A stretch of DNA of 31,099 nt from JBGOUJ01 sp041477005 (GTDB taxonomy: Bacteria > Acidobacteriota > Terriglobia > Bryobacterales > JACQDG01), in contig JBGOUJ010000015.1 in NCBI GenBank assembly GCA_041477005.1, forward strand, positions 1-31,099, written 5' to 3'. The position numbers and the translations under genes were made by a program. Each line of letters begins with the position of its first letter. The first letter of the stretch is position 1. Of the stretch, positions 30,684-31,099 are shown piece after piece. Under the pieces are notes generated by a model. It was not told where the DNA came from, did not search any database, and was given only the letters and a program-made list of their open reading frames with translations.

Positions 30684-31099
30684 ATGACAGAAGTAAACGA
30701 AAACGATCTTAAAGAGGCGATCGCACTCCTCGACCAATTGCTTGGTGTAGAAGCACGCAAGCCGGGCACTGCCGCCAAGCTCCCGGCGGTGGTTCGTGTC
30801 ATTGAATCGCTGGAACCGGCGGGCGGGATCGATTTCCCGGTGTTCCCAGCATCCTACGCGGGCGCACGCGACAATGATCCACCTGTCTACGACCTTTCGG
30901 GGATCGTCTATGGAGCGGTTCAAGAGACGATCAGAGCGAAGGAGAATGTGACAGTCCAGCGACCTCAGATCATCAGTGCGGCGCGCTGCACGGTGGACTC
31001 ACCGCAGTCACAGGCCAACCGCACCGAGATTGCGTTTCTTGAAGACAAAGAACTCCAGCCTTTGGTTCCGCAAGCATCTGCCAAGATTCCCAGAGCAGA
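30684..31099 (+). CDS. csb1: Csb1-type Cas7 (backbone subunit), 3' end outside window
   Basis: RNA-binding backbone protein of the type I-G Cascade. I translated 138 codons to the window edge. SLEPAGGIDFPVFPASYAG and especially CTVDSPQSQANRTEIAFL match the conserved N-terminal pattern of Csb1/GSU0053-type Cas7 (variants of DSVQSQANR). A strong SD, AGGAGG (30668-30673), overlaps the stop of the preceding gene. The expected downstream partners (csb2, cas4-cas1, cas2 and an array) would lie beyond the window. Confidence 0.8.
   Translation, partial: MTEVNENDLKEAIALLDQLLGVEARKPGTAAKLPAVVRVIESLEPAGGIDFPVFPASYAGARDNDPPVYDLSGIVYGAVQETIRAKENVTVQRPQIISAARCTVDSPQSQANRTEIAFLEDKELQPLVPQASAKIPRA

Overview
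This is a high-GC bacterial chromosome segment, most likely from an Acidobacteriota of the Solibacter/Bryobacter type. That placement is an inference. It rests on the imuA-imuB-dnaE2 mutasome, an aerobic chain built from a b6-type cytochrome b plus a giant multiheme cytochrome c, two tandem cytochrome oxidase subunit III genes, and intergenic gaps packed with several families of short inverted repeats. No rRNA, tRNA or CRISPR array was recognised.

Layout. (1) 1-4374, minus strand: damage-inducible mutasome imuA, imuB, dnaE2 (dnaE2 runs off the left edge). (2) 4520-6958: a DUF4097-type lipoprotein, a small DUF2007-like protein, ferrochelatase (hemH) and a heptad-repeat coiled-coil protein. (3) 7089-16358, plus strand: an electron-transfer and assembly cluster of Rieske protein, cytochrome b, subunit IV-like protein, 8-heme cytochrome c, cupredoxin-like lipoprotein, heme A synthase (ctaA), heme O synthase (ctaB) and an orphan ABC ATPase. 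(4) 16359-21457, minus strand, convergent with region 3: a broken ParE/RelE toxin, a small Cys-containing membrane protein, then the aa3 oxidase operon read as ctaC, ctaD, a coxIII paralogue, coxIII and coxIV. (5) 21458-25409: a repeat-filled gap, an M28 peptidase, another repeat block and an ABC exporter. (6) 25514-31099, plus strand: a hicA-hicB toxin-antitoxin pair with its own operator, then the start of a type I-G (former I-U) CRISPR-Cas operon. That operon holds a truncated Cas3 helicase, a complete Cas3 with C-terminal HD domain, a small Cas protein and the beginning of a Csb1-type Cas7.

How they work together. Regions 2-4 make one respiratory unit: hemH supplies heme, ctaB and ctaA convert it to heme A, the b6-like/Rieske/8-heme complex oxidises quinol, the copper-type lipoprotein may carry electrons, and the aa3 oxidase reduces oxygen. 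Region 6 looks like a defence island.

Most unusual points. A separate N-terminal Cas3 fragment, different from its neighbour, heads the Cas operon with its own promoter and an ATGA overlap with the full Cas3. A GC-rich repeat family (core GACCGTGAGGGAGCGGTT) recurs at six places and has been absorbed in frame into imuB, hemH and ctaA. An eight-heme 1036-residue cytochrome stands where cytochrome c1 or f is expected. ImuB is unusually short at its N-terminus.
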